Shown: positions 28,646 through 41,609, counted from the first letter of the stretch. The stretch: DNA of 64,000 nucleotides from Pachyseris speciosa (GCA_016490735.1 JAEMWC010001597.1:1-64000), one strand, 5' to 3'. The notes: a model not told the origin generated them from the letters alone. A program made the numbers and translations.

Positions 28646-28859
28646 ATCGCTCCGGTAATCGCTGGATCACGGATTCAAACCCCGTTAAAATCCTGGGTGT
28701 TTTTTTTTTCAGGCTTCTTTTCGCAATTGTATAAATTGCGCTCACAACTGCGAGAATCATTCTTCATTTGATGTCATTTCCGCAGTTCATATATGATTCA
28801 TTTCATATATCATTCACACTCATTTCTTTCACGGGAACATATATACCCTCAATTGACGT

Positions 28860-28896
<37 letters not shown>

Positions 28897-31152
28897 AAGC
28901 ATCCCACCCGTAATCGCGAGGTCAGGAGTTCAAACCCCGTTGAAGTCCTGAATTTGTTTTCAGGCTCCTTCTCGCAATTGTATAAATTGCGTTCATAACG
29001 GCGAGAATCATTCTTCATTTGCTTTCATTTACGCAGTTCATATATGATTCATTTCATATATCATTCACACTCATTTCTTTCACGGGAAGATATAAACCCA
29101 CATTTGAACTGCTCCCAACGTTACCGGCTTCATAGCTCAGTTGGTTAGAGCATCGCACCGGTAATCGCGAGGTCGCCCAGTTGAAGTCCTGAATTTGTTT
29201 TTCAGGCTTCTTTTCGCAATTGTATCAATTGCCTTCACAACTGCGAGGATCATTCTTCATTTGATTTCATTTCCGCAGTTCATATATGATTCATTTCATA
29301 TATCATTCACACTCATTTCTTTCACGGGAACATATTAACCCACAATTGACCAGCTCCCAATCTCAGTGGCCTCATAACTCACTTGGTTAGAGCATCGCAC
29401 CGGTAATCGCGAGGTCACGGGTTCAAACCCGTTGAAGTCCTGAATTTTTTTTCAGGCTTCTTTTCGCAATTGTATAAATTGTGTTCACAACTGCGAGGAT
29501 CATTTTTCATTTGATTTCATTTCCGCAGTTCATATATGATTCATTTCATATATCATTCACACTCATTTCTTTCACGGGAACATATGAACCAACAGTTGAC
29601 CTGCTCCTAACATCAGTGGCTTCATAGCTCAATTGGTTAGAGCATCGCACCGGTAATCGCGAGATCACGGGCTCAAAACCCGTTAAAATCCTAGACTTTT
29701 TTTCAGGCTTCTTTTCGCAATTGTATAAATTGCCTTCATAACTGCGAGAATCATTCTTCATTTGATTTCATTTACGCAGTTCATATATGATTCATTTGAT
29801 ATATCATTCACACTCATTTCTTTCACGGGAACATATGAACCCACCATTGACCTGCTCCCAACGTTAGTTGCTTCATAGCTCAGTTGGTTAGAGCATCCCA
29901 CCCGTAATCGCGAGGTCACGGGTTCAAACCCAGTTGAAGTCCTGAATTTTTTTTCAGACTTCTTTTCGCAATTGTATCAATTGCCTTCACAACTGCGAGG
30001 ATCATTCTTCATTTGATTTCATTTTCGCAGTTCATATATGATTCATTTCATATATCATTCACACTCATTTCTTTCAAGGAAACATATGAATCCACAATTG
30101 ACCTGCTCTTAACGTCAGTGGCTACATAGCTCAGTTGGTTAGAGCATCGCTCCGGTAATCGCTGGATCACGGATTCAAACCCCGTTAAAATCCTGGGTGT
30201 TTTTTTTTCAGGCTTCTTTTCGCAATTGTATAAATTGCGCTCACAACTGCGAGAATCATTCTTCATTTGATGTCATTTCCGCAGTTCATATATGATTCAT
30301 TTCATATATCATTCACAGTCGTTAAAATCCTGGATGTTTTTTTTTTTTCAAGCTTCTTTTCGCAATTGTATAAATTGCGTTCATAACTGCGAGAATCATT
30401 CTTCATTTGATTTCATTTACGTAGTTCATATATGATTCATTTCATATATCATTCACACTCATTTCTTTCACGGGAACATAACAAACCACAATTGACGTGA
30501 TGCCAACGTTACTGGCTTCATAGCTCAGTTGGTTAGAGTATCGCACCGGTAATCGCGCGTTCAAACCCAGTTGAAGTCCTGAATTCATTTCATATATCAT
30601 TCACACTCATTTCTTTCACGGGAACATATGAACCCACAATTGACCTGATGCCAACGTTAGTTGCTTCATAGCTCAGTTGGTTAGAGCATCCCACCCGTAA
30701 TCGCGAGGTCACGGGTTCAAACCGAGTTGAAGTCCTGAATTTTTTTTCAGACTTCTTTTCGCAATTGTATCAATTGCCTTCACAACTGCGAGGATCATTC
30801 TTCATTTGATTTCATTTTCGCAGTTTATATATGATTCATTTCATATATAATTCACACTCATTTCTTTCAAGGAAACATATGAATCCACAATTGACCTGCT
30901 CTTAACGTCAGTGGCTACATAGCTCAGTTGGTTAGAGCATCGCTCCGGTAATCGCTGGATCACGGATTCAAACCCCGTTAAAATCCTGGGGTTTTTTTTT
31001 TTCAGGCTTCTTTTCGCAATTGTATAAATTGCGCTCACAACTGCGAGAATCATTCTTCATTTGATGTCATTTCCGCAGTTCATATATGATTCATTTCATA
31101 TATCATTCACAGTTATTTCTTTCACGGGAACATATGAACCCTCAATTGACGT

Positions 31153-31193
<41 letters not shown>

Positions 31194-32596
31194 ATCCCAC
31201 CCGTAATCGCGAGGTCAGGAGTTCAAACCCCGTTGAAGTCCTGAATTTTTTTCAGGCTCCTTCTCGCAATTGTATAAATTGCGTTCATAACGGCGAGAAT
31301 CATTCTTCATTTGCTTTCATTTACGCAGTTTATATATGATTCATTTCATATATCATTCACACTCATTTCTTTCACGGGAAGATATAAACCCACATTTGAA
31401 CTGCTCCCAACGTTACCGGCTTCATAGCTCAGTTGGTTAGAGCATCGCACCGGTAATCGCGAGGTCGCCCAGTTGAAGTCCTGAATTTGTTTTTCAGGCT
31501 TCTTTTCGCAATTGTATCAATTGCCTTCACAACTGCGAGGATCATTCTTCATTTGATTTCATTTCCGCAGTTCATATATATTCATTTCATATATCATTCA
31601 CACTCCTTTCTTTCACGGGAACATATTAACCCACAATTGACCAGCTCCCAATCTCAGTGGCCTCATAACTCACTTGGTTAGAGAATCGCACCGGTAATCG
31701 CGAGGTCACGGGTTCAAATCCCGTTGAAGTCCTGAATTTTTTTTCAGGCTTCTTTTCGCAATTGTATAAATTGTGTTCACAACTACGAGGATCATTTTTC
31801 ATTTGATTTCATTTCCGCAGTTCATATATGATTCATTTCATATATCATTCACACTCATTTCTTTCACGGGAACATATGAACCAACAGTTGACCTGCTCCT
31901 AACATCAGTGGCTTCATAGCTCAATTGGTTAGAGCATCGCACCGGTAATCGCGAGATCACGGGCTCAAAACCCGTTAAAATCCTAGACTTTTTTTCAGGC
32001 TTCTTTTCGCAATTGTATAAATTGCCTTCATAACTGCGAGAATCATTCTTCATTTGATTTCATTTACGCAGTTCATATATGATTCATTTGATATATCATT
32101 CACACTCATTTCTTTCACGGGAACATATGAACCCACCATTGACCTGCTCCCAACGTTAGTTGCTTCATAGCTCAGTTGGTTAAAGTATCCCACCCGTAAT
32201 CGCGAGGTCACGGGTTCAAACCCAGTTGAAGTCCTGAATTTTTTTTCAGACTTCTTTTCGCAATTGTATCAATTGCCTTCACAACTGCGAGGATCATTCT
32301 TCATTTGATTTCATTTTCGCAGTTATATATGATTCATTTCATATATCATTCACACTCATTTCTTTCAAGGAAACATATGAATCCACAATTGACCTGCTCT
32401 TAACGACAGTGGCTTCATAGCTCAGTTGGTTAGAGCATCGCTCCGGTAATCGCTGGATCACGGATTCAAACCCCGTTAAAATCCTGAATTTTTTTTTCAG
32501 GCTTCTTTTCGCAATTGTATAAATTACGTTCTCAACTGCGAGGATCATTCTTCAGTTGAAATCATTTCCGCAGTTCATATGTGATTCATTTTATCT
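24191..32596 (+). repeat. tRNA-derived satellite with 2.29-kb higher-order repeat
   Basis: Thirty-three tRNA-like blocks in one orientation sit in units of about 250 bp. Each unit carries a TTCATATATGATTCATTTC segment, GGGAACATATGAACCC, the tRNA-like block, a T-run, and the hairpin CGCAATTGTATAAATTGCG. Unit variants recur in a fixed order. For example, the CTCAATTGG variant occurs near 25,036, 27,327, 29,621 and 31,912, and a unit lacking its tRNA-like block recurs near 25,735, 28,022 and 30,317. The period is therefore about 2,290 bp with nine complete or shortened units plus one tRNA-less unit, present in about 3.5 copies from 24,541. Short open frames of about 70 residues across it are artefacts. 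Confidence 0.9.
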
Positions 32597-33056
32597 CCCC
32601 TCCCCTCTCCCCACTTAGATGACTGATGGCTGACGGAACAGATAAACCCAAAATCATTTCAAAGATTGCAAAAATCGCAGCGCGATACAACGTATTTGGT
32701 TGTAAAGACGTCAAATACTTTCAAGAGTATTAAAGAAAACCTTTGCAAGCAGGAAGGAACGTTTTCGTGGCACCGAATTAGAGTGAATCGCGGCTATATC
32801 ATGTATCTCTATGGAAGCAACAAAAAAAGGTATCTTAATGGAGAAAGATTACAAAGAGCGCCTTCAATTTTCCCGTATGTGAAATAATTAGGCTGAAGTA
32901 ACAGAAGTGTATTTCGTTTCTTTGCAACGCAAGAGCATTTGTAATGCTATTTGTTTATGTAACATGCCGTGTTGCGTTACTTTTGGAAGATGGCAAAAGA
33001 ACAAAAACAACCTAGACTTGTGCCATATGCATACATGCATGCATAAATACATACAA
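32597..33056. other. No gene recognised
   Basis: Begins with a C/T-rich CCCCTCCCCTCTCCCC stretch. A 73-residue frame at 32,666-32,887 has no recognisable features. Confidence 0.35.
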
Positions 33057-33215
33057 ACATCCATCCATACATACATACATACATACATACATACATACAT
33101 ACATACATACATACATACATACATACATACATACATACATACATACATACATAATACAATATATATATATACATATATATACATATACATACATAAACAT
33201 ATATATATACATACA
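33057..33215. repeat. CATA microsatellite with TA-rich extension
   Basis: About 24 tandem CATA units from 33,061 to about 33,150, then alternating TATATA/CATATA. Open frames on both strands here are simple-repeat artefacts. Confidence 0.95.
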
Positions 33216-34189
33216 TAAACGTTGTCATTTAAGATGACCCCAAGAATACGTTTGTTTCTACCTTCTCCTTATTCCTATCGTCGCAAGAAATGCCATATAG
33301 TGGAACAATACATAAAGTCCGGCATTATAAATGCTTTCTAGAGACGTAATCAGACAGTAGCAGGTATAAGTTTACGGAGTCTAGTTTGACATATGTTAGT
33401 GATGTCTTCGTCAAAGCGAAGTCTTTAAAAAAAGACTAAATAGTGATAAAAGTCAAACAATAAAAGTCAGACAGGGATATAAGCGTTTCATTTTCTGACG
33501 GTCTACCATCACAAGATAAAGAAATATGATATGGGGTTATAAATCAATCGCTATGGTAGACCGTGTAGACCGCATTGACCGTCCATGCGTAATTTCATAA
33601 CAGTTTCGGGCTGTGGGAAAGTAATAAAACTCTTTTCAATCAGTGTAACAGAAACGACGCAAAGCATTAAGAGCACTTTAGGATTCCCTTTCGGACACTC
33701 TGTGTACATTAAAATGATCTTCCGCCTTATAGACATCATGTCCGTCTCGCGTTGATCGATAATACCGTTTTTAATGTAAATAAACGGCTGCTTTCCAGTT
33801 CAAAAAATAGGAGTGCGAACGTGTATCAGAATATATGTTACATAAAGTATGTGTGCCAAGAACTGCTTCTCAGCAACTGGATTTTCCTTTTAATGGCCAT
33901 GAGCAAGCGTTTACACCTCCAATTCAAGTACGTCAACAAAAGTTTATCTCGTCGATCTAGCGCCGCTTTTTTGCGTCATTGAAGATCGTAAATATACTTG
34001 TCTGACGTGAATTCACAGTAAACACCTTAGAATCACGTCCTTACAGACCGTAAAGCGAAAAGCAGTTGTATCAAAATTTATCTCCAAACTTAAGCATGTT
34101 TATGACTTGCTCCCTCAACAATGAAGTTCGTCCGGTTACGTCGTACGAGAAACACCACAAAATGAGCTTTTAATTTCTCGCTGGCCATT
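33216..34189. other. No gene recognised
   Basis: Unique-looking sequence with only short frames; nothing identifiable. Confidence 0.35.
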
Positions 34190-35437
34190 TTTAGCTCATG
34201 GATGACGTAGTCATGCCATGAGGTATAGGAGGCACTCCGATGTCACTCACTCACTCACTCACTCACTCACTCGATTCTCATTAATTTATTCATTAAACTT
34301 GGATGAAGCACTTCTTCTGTCCCTCCCCTGGTAACTATTATTTGTCCACGCAGTCCTCTTTGCTCAAGGTTTGCAAATTTAAGGGGGTAGTAGAAATGCG
34401 TAGATTCTTGCTCGACTGTTTATGTATCATGAAGTGAATATGAATGGCGTCGATCAGAGCATGTGAAGATTGTAAAGCGGATGATTTTCGTCCGATCCTC
34501 TTGAATATACCGTGTTGGGGTTGGAAAGTGGAAAGTTAATACGACTAAGCACAAGAACGGCGAGAGTTCAAGACATGAGAGCAGAGAGAAAACAACGCCA
34601 AAAGCATATGTTTATGAAACAAAACTACTCATGGCCACCGAGAGTTTGGAAATAAATTTCCTGCGACCGTAAGCATTACGCAATAAGACATTTCCTATAT
34701 CCTCAGGCGCTTTAGACAAGGACCAAAAGCAACTAGTTCGTTTGAGCAAAGGATTGGAACATTCAACAATGAATTGAATGACCCGTCGCATGATGAGTAC
34801 TACTGTGTGTTGTTGCATATCAGGTTAAAGCTTAGATCTTATGTTTCAGGGGCGCCCAACAAGCCAAATCAACCAAAACCTGTAGAAAGGCATTTTTAAG
34901 TACCTTATGGTGTTTGAATTCTCTTTAAAGTGATGTTTTCATAGGCTAGAAGAAGTTCATCTGTTCGGATTCCCTAGCTGACCCTAACTGAAATTTGAAT
35001 TGCTCGAAAATGATAGGGAACAAAATCTTGCTTGAGAAAATGCAAACTGAAATGAACTTTCACGAACATTCTAGGGAACTATTTTCTTTCCGATAATACG
35101 AGTTGACGTTTTTGACTGCCAAAAACAGCAATAGTTACGACCTTTTCGAAAGCCTCAGGGGCTATGATTTTCCCAATTGCGAATCTTTTACGCCACGTTT
35201 TAGTTACGAAAACCCGAGTGCACTCTTTAATCGACGCCGAAAGGACAAGGCGAATTACACTCCACCGAACACAGATAACTTCCGAAACTTGTCGTTGGGT
35301 ACCCCTGATGTTTGACACAACATTACAAAGTCGCAAACGCTACACCGAATCAACAACAAAGTAACAGCAGAGCTTTTCTACCAAAAAAAAACCATATTTA
35401 GACATGCAACACATTTGTTTTGGGAGAAAATTATGAT
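34190..35437. repeat. Copy A of an inverted duplication (partner 52,225-53,205)
   Basis: Shared blocks include the CACT/GTGA tandem tract (34,235-34,272), the TTCATTAAACTTGGATGAA region, GATCGGACGAAAA-like sequence in reverse orientation, and the ACATTTGTTTTGGG end. The copies lie about 17 kb apart in opposite orientation. No coding domain is visible in either. Copy A carries an extra 461-bp insertion. Confidence 0.7.
34847..35307. mobile_element. 461-bp insertion with CAGGGG termini and ATGTTT duplication
   Basis: Ends CAGGGGCGCCCAAC and GTTGGGTACCCCTG are near-inverse. The word ATGTTT flanks both sides (34,841-34,846 and 35,308-35,313). The corresponding site in copy B (about 52,340) lacks the insert. 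CAGGGG-type termini suggest hAT-like mobilisation, though hAT duplications are usually 8 bp. Confidence 0.7.
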
Positions 35438-35985
35438 CGATTTTACTGCTTAAACTGATGCAGGCACGTATTGAATTCTTATCGAATACGAGATCGCTAA
35501 ATACTCATGATTACTGAAATGTCTGAAATAGCTTTCCAAGTCGGAGGCATATTACAATGGGCGCTATTGTTATTCAATGGTTTGTAAACGAAATAGCCGC
35601 GTATTCTGAAATTTAGCCGCCAAGACTCTGATCTTGTTCAGAAAGTCTATCCTTTGGCTTAAATAAACGATCAGTATAAAAATTATTTTTGAAAGTAATT
35701 TAATATTGTGGCAAAAAACAGTTACCATGCTGTAACTTTCAGGGTGTCACATAACGCTCTCTTTGAAGGGACTGTTTGCGTACGGGCGAGAATACATCAC
35801 AACCAGTCTAGTTTGATAATAAGCTAGATAAACTCTGGGAAAGAGGTTGCATTACTGGTCAAGTGTAGATCACATGTAGCAAGTAGCATGTAGCATGTAG
35901 CAAGATGAATTAATGAGATGGCTCAAAGGAGCAAGTAGTAAATAGTAATATCTTTCAAGATATTATACTACTTACATATAACGCC
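35438..35985. other. No gene; short GTAGCAT tandem tract
   Basis: Near 35,875-35,905 GTAGCAA/GTAGCAT words repeat. Nothing else is recognised. Confidence 0.4.
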
Positions 35986-36240
35986 TTGAATGCCTTGGCG
36001 CTTCAATACATATCGGACATGCTAGTGCAGTACACACCAGCCAGAACTTTACGCTCTTCTAATAAACAGTTCTTGCAAGTGCCTACGTTTAAACTTAAGA
36101 CTTATGGAAGCAGGTCATTTAGCTATGTCGCGCCCTACCTGTGGAACAAGCTCCCAGATACCATACGACAGGCACCATCACTTGCGATATTTAAGTCAAA
36201 GCTTAAGGCCTATCTTTTTAGCCAAGCTTTTGATTTGTAG
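35986..36240 (+). pseudogene. CR1-like LINE C-terminal fragment
   Basis: The 84-residue frame reads YTPARTLRSSNKQFLQVP, LKTYGSRSFSYVAPYLWNKL and TFKSKLKAYLF-like sequence (here IFKSKLKAYLFSQAF). This is the tail that follows the RT domain in a very common cnidarian LINE group. The 3' UTR includes AAAGCGCTCCGAACTTTAGG and ends in an ATT microsatellite (36,366-36,402), the usual 3' end. The RT domain is missing, so the copy is 5'-truncated. Confidence 0.75.
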
Positions 36241-36365
36241 GACTATTAATATTAATTGATTTGTTAGTATTATTTCGTGGTTAATTTAGTTCATTATTTA
36301 TAATCATTTCAATTGTACATATTGTAAAGCGCTCCGAACTTTAGGGCGAGTGCTCTAGAAATCCT

Positions 36366-36366
36366 A

Positions 36367-36402
<36 letters not shown>
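36366..36402. repeat. ATT microsatellite, LINE 3' end
   Basis: About 12 ATT units directly after the LINE 3' UTR. Confidence 0.9.
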
Positions 36403-36403
<1 letters not shown>

Positions 36404-38030
36404 GATTAGTCCACGTGATATAAGACTGAATGAAACCTTTAATTTTTGTTTTTCTTTCTCTCAGATTAATGGTAATGGATCTGAGACAAAGAACAAACAA
36501 AATCATACCGGTTTGAAAATTTTAAAATCAAATAAATTTGAGCCACAACAAACCATACAGCATAAAAGCACTCAGACAACCAGTTTTAAAATTGTTGAGA
36601 CTCTGTTGAGAAACTTTAAATAACAAAGCTTTTCTTTCTTAAAATCGCTACTGGTAAGAAATCTGTAAGATTTAGCACACATCCCCTTACTCTCCTCCTT
36701 CGAATTTGTTCTTCCAAGTTTCGAGCACGTGTTGCACTGCAAGCAACTTTAATAAGAGGGTGAGAGGGATGGAATGCGCAAGATCATGGAAACATCACTA
36801 AAGCGCAAAAGAAGTAGTTTGCAACTGGTTGTAGCTTGTGCGCTGCCGCCTATGGATGCTAATCGCGATTCGACGTCCGATGTTTCAAACATCTAACCGT
36901 TAGAAAACAACTCCAAGTCTTCTTTTGTACGATTTTTTTCTTCCAGTTCTTGTGCAGGACTTTATTTCGTGGGGAACGGTTCTGCGCACTGTTTTTTAAA
37001 TGCACATAAATGTATTCGTCTCTTGCTTATTTCACTAAAAATGTCGTACATAATAAGTTATCATCAGTTCTTCTAAGACTTAAGGGAAGCACTTGAAAAC
37101 GATGGCCCGACGTTTTTGTGTTGGCATCCTTTCCATCTTCTACAGGCGTAACCGAAAACATCAACAGTTTCCGTACGCTACACTATTCCATTTTAAAGAA
37201 ACTTTGGCATAATGTGTATGCCTTGGGTGAAATTGTGTCCTCTCAATGAGTCACTAAAATAAATGGCACTCCTCTTTTAAGTTGACTGACACCGGTTGCC
37301 AGCACTTTCCAGCATCTTTGCTTTGATGAATAGATACTACCACGCTTTATCAGTTGATACCATGATAGTGGTATGACGCAAATGTCCATTCATTATTAAA
37401 CAAGGTATGGCGATCTTATTGAAATTTTACGTCACTCCATAGCAACAATTTAACGCGTTTGAAACAACCCTAATTTAGGTTCACGTGTTAATAACTATGT
37501 CTTAATCAAAGAGGCTACGAGGTACTGAGCCCGGAAAATAAATTACAAACCTCTGGCGTATCACATTACAACCACATATGCAAATATTACTTAGTTTTGA
37601 CGCATGATTAAGTCTTCGTAAGGGCCAAATTTAAGTGTGACAGCCCTATTATAAACGAATAGTCCCATAATGCCTGTTCTCTTTTTTTCTCGGACAAAAT
37701 TGTCAAAGCCAAGTTCCTCTTCATCTGGAAATCTTTCGTTAGTCTTTTGTAGTATGTTGATGAAATTTGTTTTACGTTTGGCCGTTCTTATGATCGTAAT
37801 TTTGGTTGTACGTTTCACTTAGGTATACTAGTAGTAGCTATCGCTAAGTGCCAACGAGTCAGTCGATGTAATATATCATTTGCAAATTTGTAGAAGAGAT
37901 ATCCAAGATATAAATTGTGTACCCTCGCTGGAACTCAACAGTAATTTTTATTTCAAAGTACTGCAACTGCAACCAGTAAATAAGTTTGACTTGAGTTTGT
38001 TTTCAATATAGTCTCGCTCGGCTCGACAAT
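36403..38030. other. No gene recognised
   Basis: About 1.6 kb with short frames only. A minus frame at 37,591-37,818 is Lys/Arg-rich without family resemblance. Confidence 0.35.
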
Positions 38031-38400
38031 GCACGCTGGCTGCAACTGACAACAGTGGCACGCTGGCCGATTTGAACACGCTGGTTCAGGGAGTCTCGCT
38101 CGACTCGACAATCGCATGCTGCCGATTTGAACACACTGGTTCAGTTTTGAACTCGCTAACTCAATCTAGAAAACAAAGATTCAAACATAAATATCAAAGA
38201 AAACTCAGCTAAATTGTGCGCAACTCAGTGGTCACAAAAAAGGAAAACAAACTGCTCTTCTCGACAATGGCACGCTGGCCGAAATTGATCGGCGGATAAA
38301 AACACGTACGCTGGTTCAGTTCTGAGCTCGTTCACTCAGTATAGAACACGCTGGTTCGAAAAGAAATATTAAAAAACACTCAAATAAAGTGCCTGCACAA
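38031..38400. repeat. Local irregular repeats around GGCACGCTGGCCG
   Basis: Words such as CTCGACAATG, GGCACGCTGGCCGA and AACACGCTGGTTCAG recur three or four times in a loose tandem pattern. No function is evident. Confidence 0.55.
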
Positions 38401-39110
38401 CACATCGGCCAGAGAAATGGAAAAATTGTGTTTTTACTCACCTCTGAGCTCAGGGCACACAGGACAATTAGTTTGTCTCAAAATCATGACTTCACACATC
38501 ACTGGTTCTTGTAGTCACATGATAGGCGGCCTTTGTTTCCTTACCTTTCATTGCATTCCTATAAAGCACTCGAAATTATTCGTGCATACACAACACTCTC
38601 GCTTATTAAACAGCGTGGCCGAGATGGCGCAATGTTTGGCCAAAATACGAATATTATACTATTTCAGCTAAACTGATCATTCAAACAATTCTTAAGAAGT
38701 AAATAGAAATTTATAAACAACATTTACCGTACTGCAGCATCTTCCCTGGTATTTAAGCCATTTAAGTCTGCGGTTCGGTTAAACTTATTACATGCGTATG
38801 CGGGATATAATGCTCTGGTTAGCAGGTTTTTGCGAGTTCAAAACAAGCAAAGGTGACCTGTATTTTCAAAACTTCTTAATCAAGGATTAGACATTGAGGC
38901 TACTATATAAGGGTTATAATTTATAAAGATTGGTAGTAATGATCAATCATAGTGTAAAAGCTAAAAAGGGGTGGAACAGGTGTGAGCCACTTTAACTTTA
39001 CTTACCATTAAATGTCATTTTTTCAGTTATTTACAGTCTATACTTCTGCGCAAAGGCTGAATTACAGACATTTTTTAAGAATCATTTTTCTGTACCTTTT
39101 AGCAACTGCA
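38401..39110. other. No gene recognised
   Basis: Short frames only, no recognised domain. Confidence 0.35.
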
Positions 39111-39400
39111 TAATTGTAATCTATAACATTTAAAATATTTCACTGGAATATAGACACTTTTTAACACTGCTTTTTTATACTTTTCAGCAAGTGCCATTGA
39201 TAAACTATCAGTAGCACCGACTGTTTCAGGTCTGTATGCATTTTCGGAATAATGCAATGCACCACATTTCAAATATTTCACTGAAATACAGACACCTTTT
39301 AAACACCCATTTTTTATACTTTTAAGCAAATGCCATTGATAAACCATTCGCAGCACTGACGTCTGTTTCAGGTCTGTATGCAATGTCGGAATAATGTATT
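39111..39400. repeat. Two-copy tandem duplication of about 145 bp
   Basis: The segment containing AAATGCCATTGATAAACC-like sequence and GTTTCAGGTCTGTATGCA occurs twice with moderate divergence (about 39,125-39,260 and 39,265-39,405). Confidence 0.7.
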
Positions 39401-40356
39401 ACACCACTACATTTGCATTTTGAATTTTACGAGAAATCACTTTACAGTTGACTACCGCATTGATTTGGTGGCCTGTTATTCCAACGAGAAGTTTCATGTA
39501 ACACTACTAAGTCAGAAAGGAGGACCCATAGTTGTAGTCCATAGTACAGCCTATCTTTTTCCTTATATAAGATGGGAAGCCTTTACCCCTATTTTAATAT
39601 TTCTCGCAAGGTGTAGCATCCAGCATTTTGACGACAAGCATATTTGAGCCAAGCTCATCCATCAGCCAACTTCAGTCTTCAGTGCCTTTACCAGGGAAAG
39701 GTTAGTGCATGTTTTCAACATTCCAAACAATATGATGGCTGGAGTACTCACATCAAGAACTTCATTCAGAGAATGATATGGATCTTGAAAACGCATGTTA
39801 ATATTATTGTGTGACTGATCGAAATTTCAGTTGGAGTCGTATTTACAAATGGTACAGCTACTTTGTGTATTCCAGAAGGATACTGTGTGCCCGTTTTACA
39901 GTTGTGTGTTCAGCAGGGCTGGACGTGACCTTGTTTTGATACAAACCTTTCTGTCTTTCTCATGCAAATGTAGACTAGTTAGTATAAGAACAACATGATT
40001 TACATGAGAAAAACATTGAGGTCTATATCAAAACAAGATTACCGCCAGCCTCGTTTCCATTCATAGGTAGGTCATTCAGCATAACTGGAAAATGCGCTAT
40101 TATAAAAAAAAATTACCCATCTCGAACAAAAATGAAGTAAACCCCAAACAAACTGTGTCTTCGACACAAGCGTTTCCCCGCGCTGGCGTCTGCATTAGTA
40201 TTCAAATATATGCGAATAGTTCTGATCTGAAAATCCCGCTGTTGGTGTTTTTTATGATTGAAAAGGATTATTGATTTGTCGTTGGTTTGCCTTTAATGAT
40301 GAAGGGTTACCATACGAATACCCTGACGGCTTTCCCTTCTCTCTCCATTATTTTAG
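39401..40356. other. Mostly empty; one weak exon-like frame
   Basis: After a possible acceptor (TTTACAG, 39,441-39,447) the plus strand reads VDYRIDLVACYSNEKFHVTL and LLSQKGGPIVVV. This looks protein-like but has no clear donor. The rest shows nothing. Confidence 0.3.
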
Positions 40357-40412
40357 GTGGTAACACAAAGGAAAAGCTGAAACAGGTGATAGCAAAGTTG
40401 GATCACATTAAA
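40357..40412 (+). other. Candidate 56-nt host exon
   Basis: A pyrimidine-rich tract ending in TTATTTTAG precedes the segment and GTAAGTGC follows it. Phase-2 reading gives GNTKEKLKQVIAKLDHIK with no stop. Splice signals are good, but no partner exon is identified and the gene is unknown. Confidence 0.4.
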
Positions 40413-40559
40413 GTAAGTGCTCATTCAACGGGCGGGAGAGTAGCTGGCCAACTTGAACAGCCACTCACTCCCTCTTAGGGTTCTCTTACAATAATTTTCT
40501 GTAGCACAGCAAGGGTAAGTGTATCTTACATACTGGTCTGGAAGGGGAAAGCAAAGAGG

Positions 40560-41395
40560 AACGAGTGTTGTCCAATACTGTCGACATGATACGAGTCGTA
40601 AAATACCTTTTTCAACTCGTACGAGTGGACAAGTTGTATCGACTCGACAGACGGAGTCGTCGAGTGCACAAATGCATCTCATTTGGGGGACTTTTGGAGT
40701 GAGTTACACATGGCAAGGGGCACTGTGATAGTGTTGTCGAGTCGTACGACTTGTTTGAGTGGAGGAAATGATTGTCGAGTCGACAGACAGAGTTGTCGAG
40801 TGGACAAATGCATCTCATTAGAGGTATTTAGAATTTTCAAGCAAGTTAGTCATGGTAAGGGACACTGCGATACTGTTGTCGAGTCGTACGACTCGCTCGA
40901 GTGGAGAAAGTGTTTGTCGAGTCGACAGATAGAGAAGTCGAGTGGAGAAATGCATCTCGTTAGGGGGACTTAGAATTTTGGAGCGAGTTAAACGTGTCAA
41001 GGATCAGAGCGTTAGTGTTGTCGAGTCGTACGGCTCGTTCGAGGGGAGAAAGCGATTGTCGAGTCGACAGACGGGGTTGTCGAGTGGACAAATGCATCTC
41101 ATTAGGGGGAGTTATATATTTTCAGTGTGTTAGTGAAAGCAAGGGGTACTGCGATATTATTGTGGAGTTGTACGAGTCGTTAGAGTGGAGAAAGCGGTTG
41201 AGGAGTCGAGAAACAGGGTTGTCGAGTGTAGAAATGCTCTCATCAGGGAGAATTTGAAGTTTCATGCGAGTTAGATATGACAACAAACTGTGACTGCGAT
41301 AGTGTTGTCGTGTCCTACGCCTTGTTCTAGTGGAGAGTCGGTTGTTGAGTTGAGAGACAGAGTTGTTGATAGCAGATCACTAGTGGGACTTCGAT
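40560..41395. repeat. Tandem array of about 145-bp units rich in TCGAGTCGAC palindromes
   Basis: About six units, each with GTTGTCGAGTCGTACGACTC, GTCGAGTCGACAGAC and GTGGACAAATGCATCTCATT segments, start near 40,580, 40,725, 40,870, 41,018, 41,160 and 41,305, with increasing decay to the right. Open frames on both strands are artefacts. Confidence 0.8.
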
Positions 41396-41609
41396 TATTT
41401 TCCGCGTTTAGTGTAGGAGTGGAACACAATGACAAGTTGATGGTTTTGATCTTACTGGCTTTGTGTTTGTGGTTCTTGTGGTCGCCATGGCGAAAACAAA
41501 AAGTATGACTGAAACGGCATTGAAGAGTCGCCGCGGTTCGAACCACGACAAATTCGCTCTCAAGCTATTAGCGTTCTGTAAATTGAACCACACGGCCAGG
41601 GAAGTGAAC

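Noticed and set aside
24710..32548. Many minus-strand frames of about 70 residues with near-identical sequence
   Set aside because: They read through the tRNA-derived satellite units in antisense; their similarity reflects the DNA repeat, not a protein family.
32888..33228. Several overlapping open frames on both strands rich in Met-Tyr-Val-Cys or His-Thr-Tyr-Ile
   Set aside because: They are translations of the CATA microsatellite.
41525..41600. Possible tRNA-like sequence around GGTTCGAACC on the minus strand
   Set aside because: A box-B-like word is present but arms do not pair convincingly; it is at most a relic.
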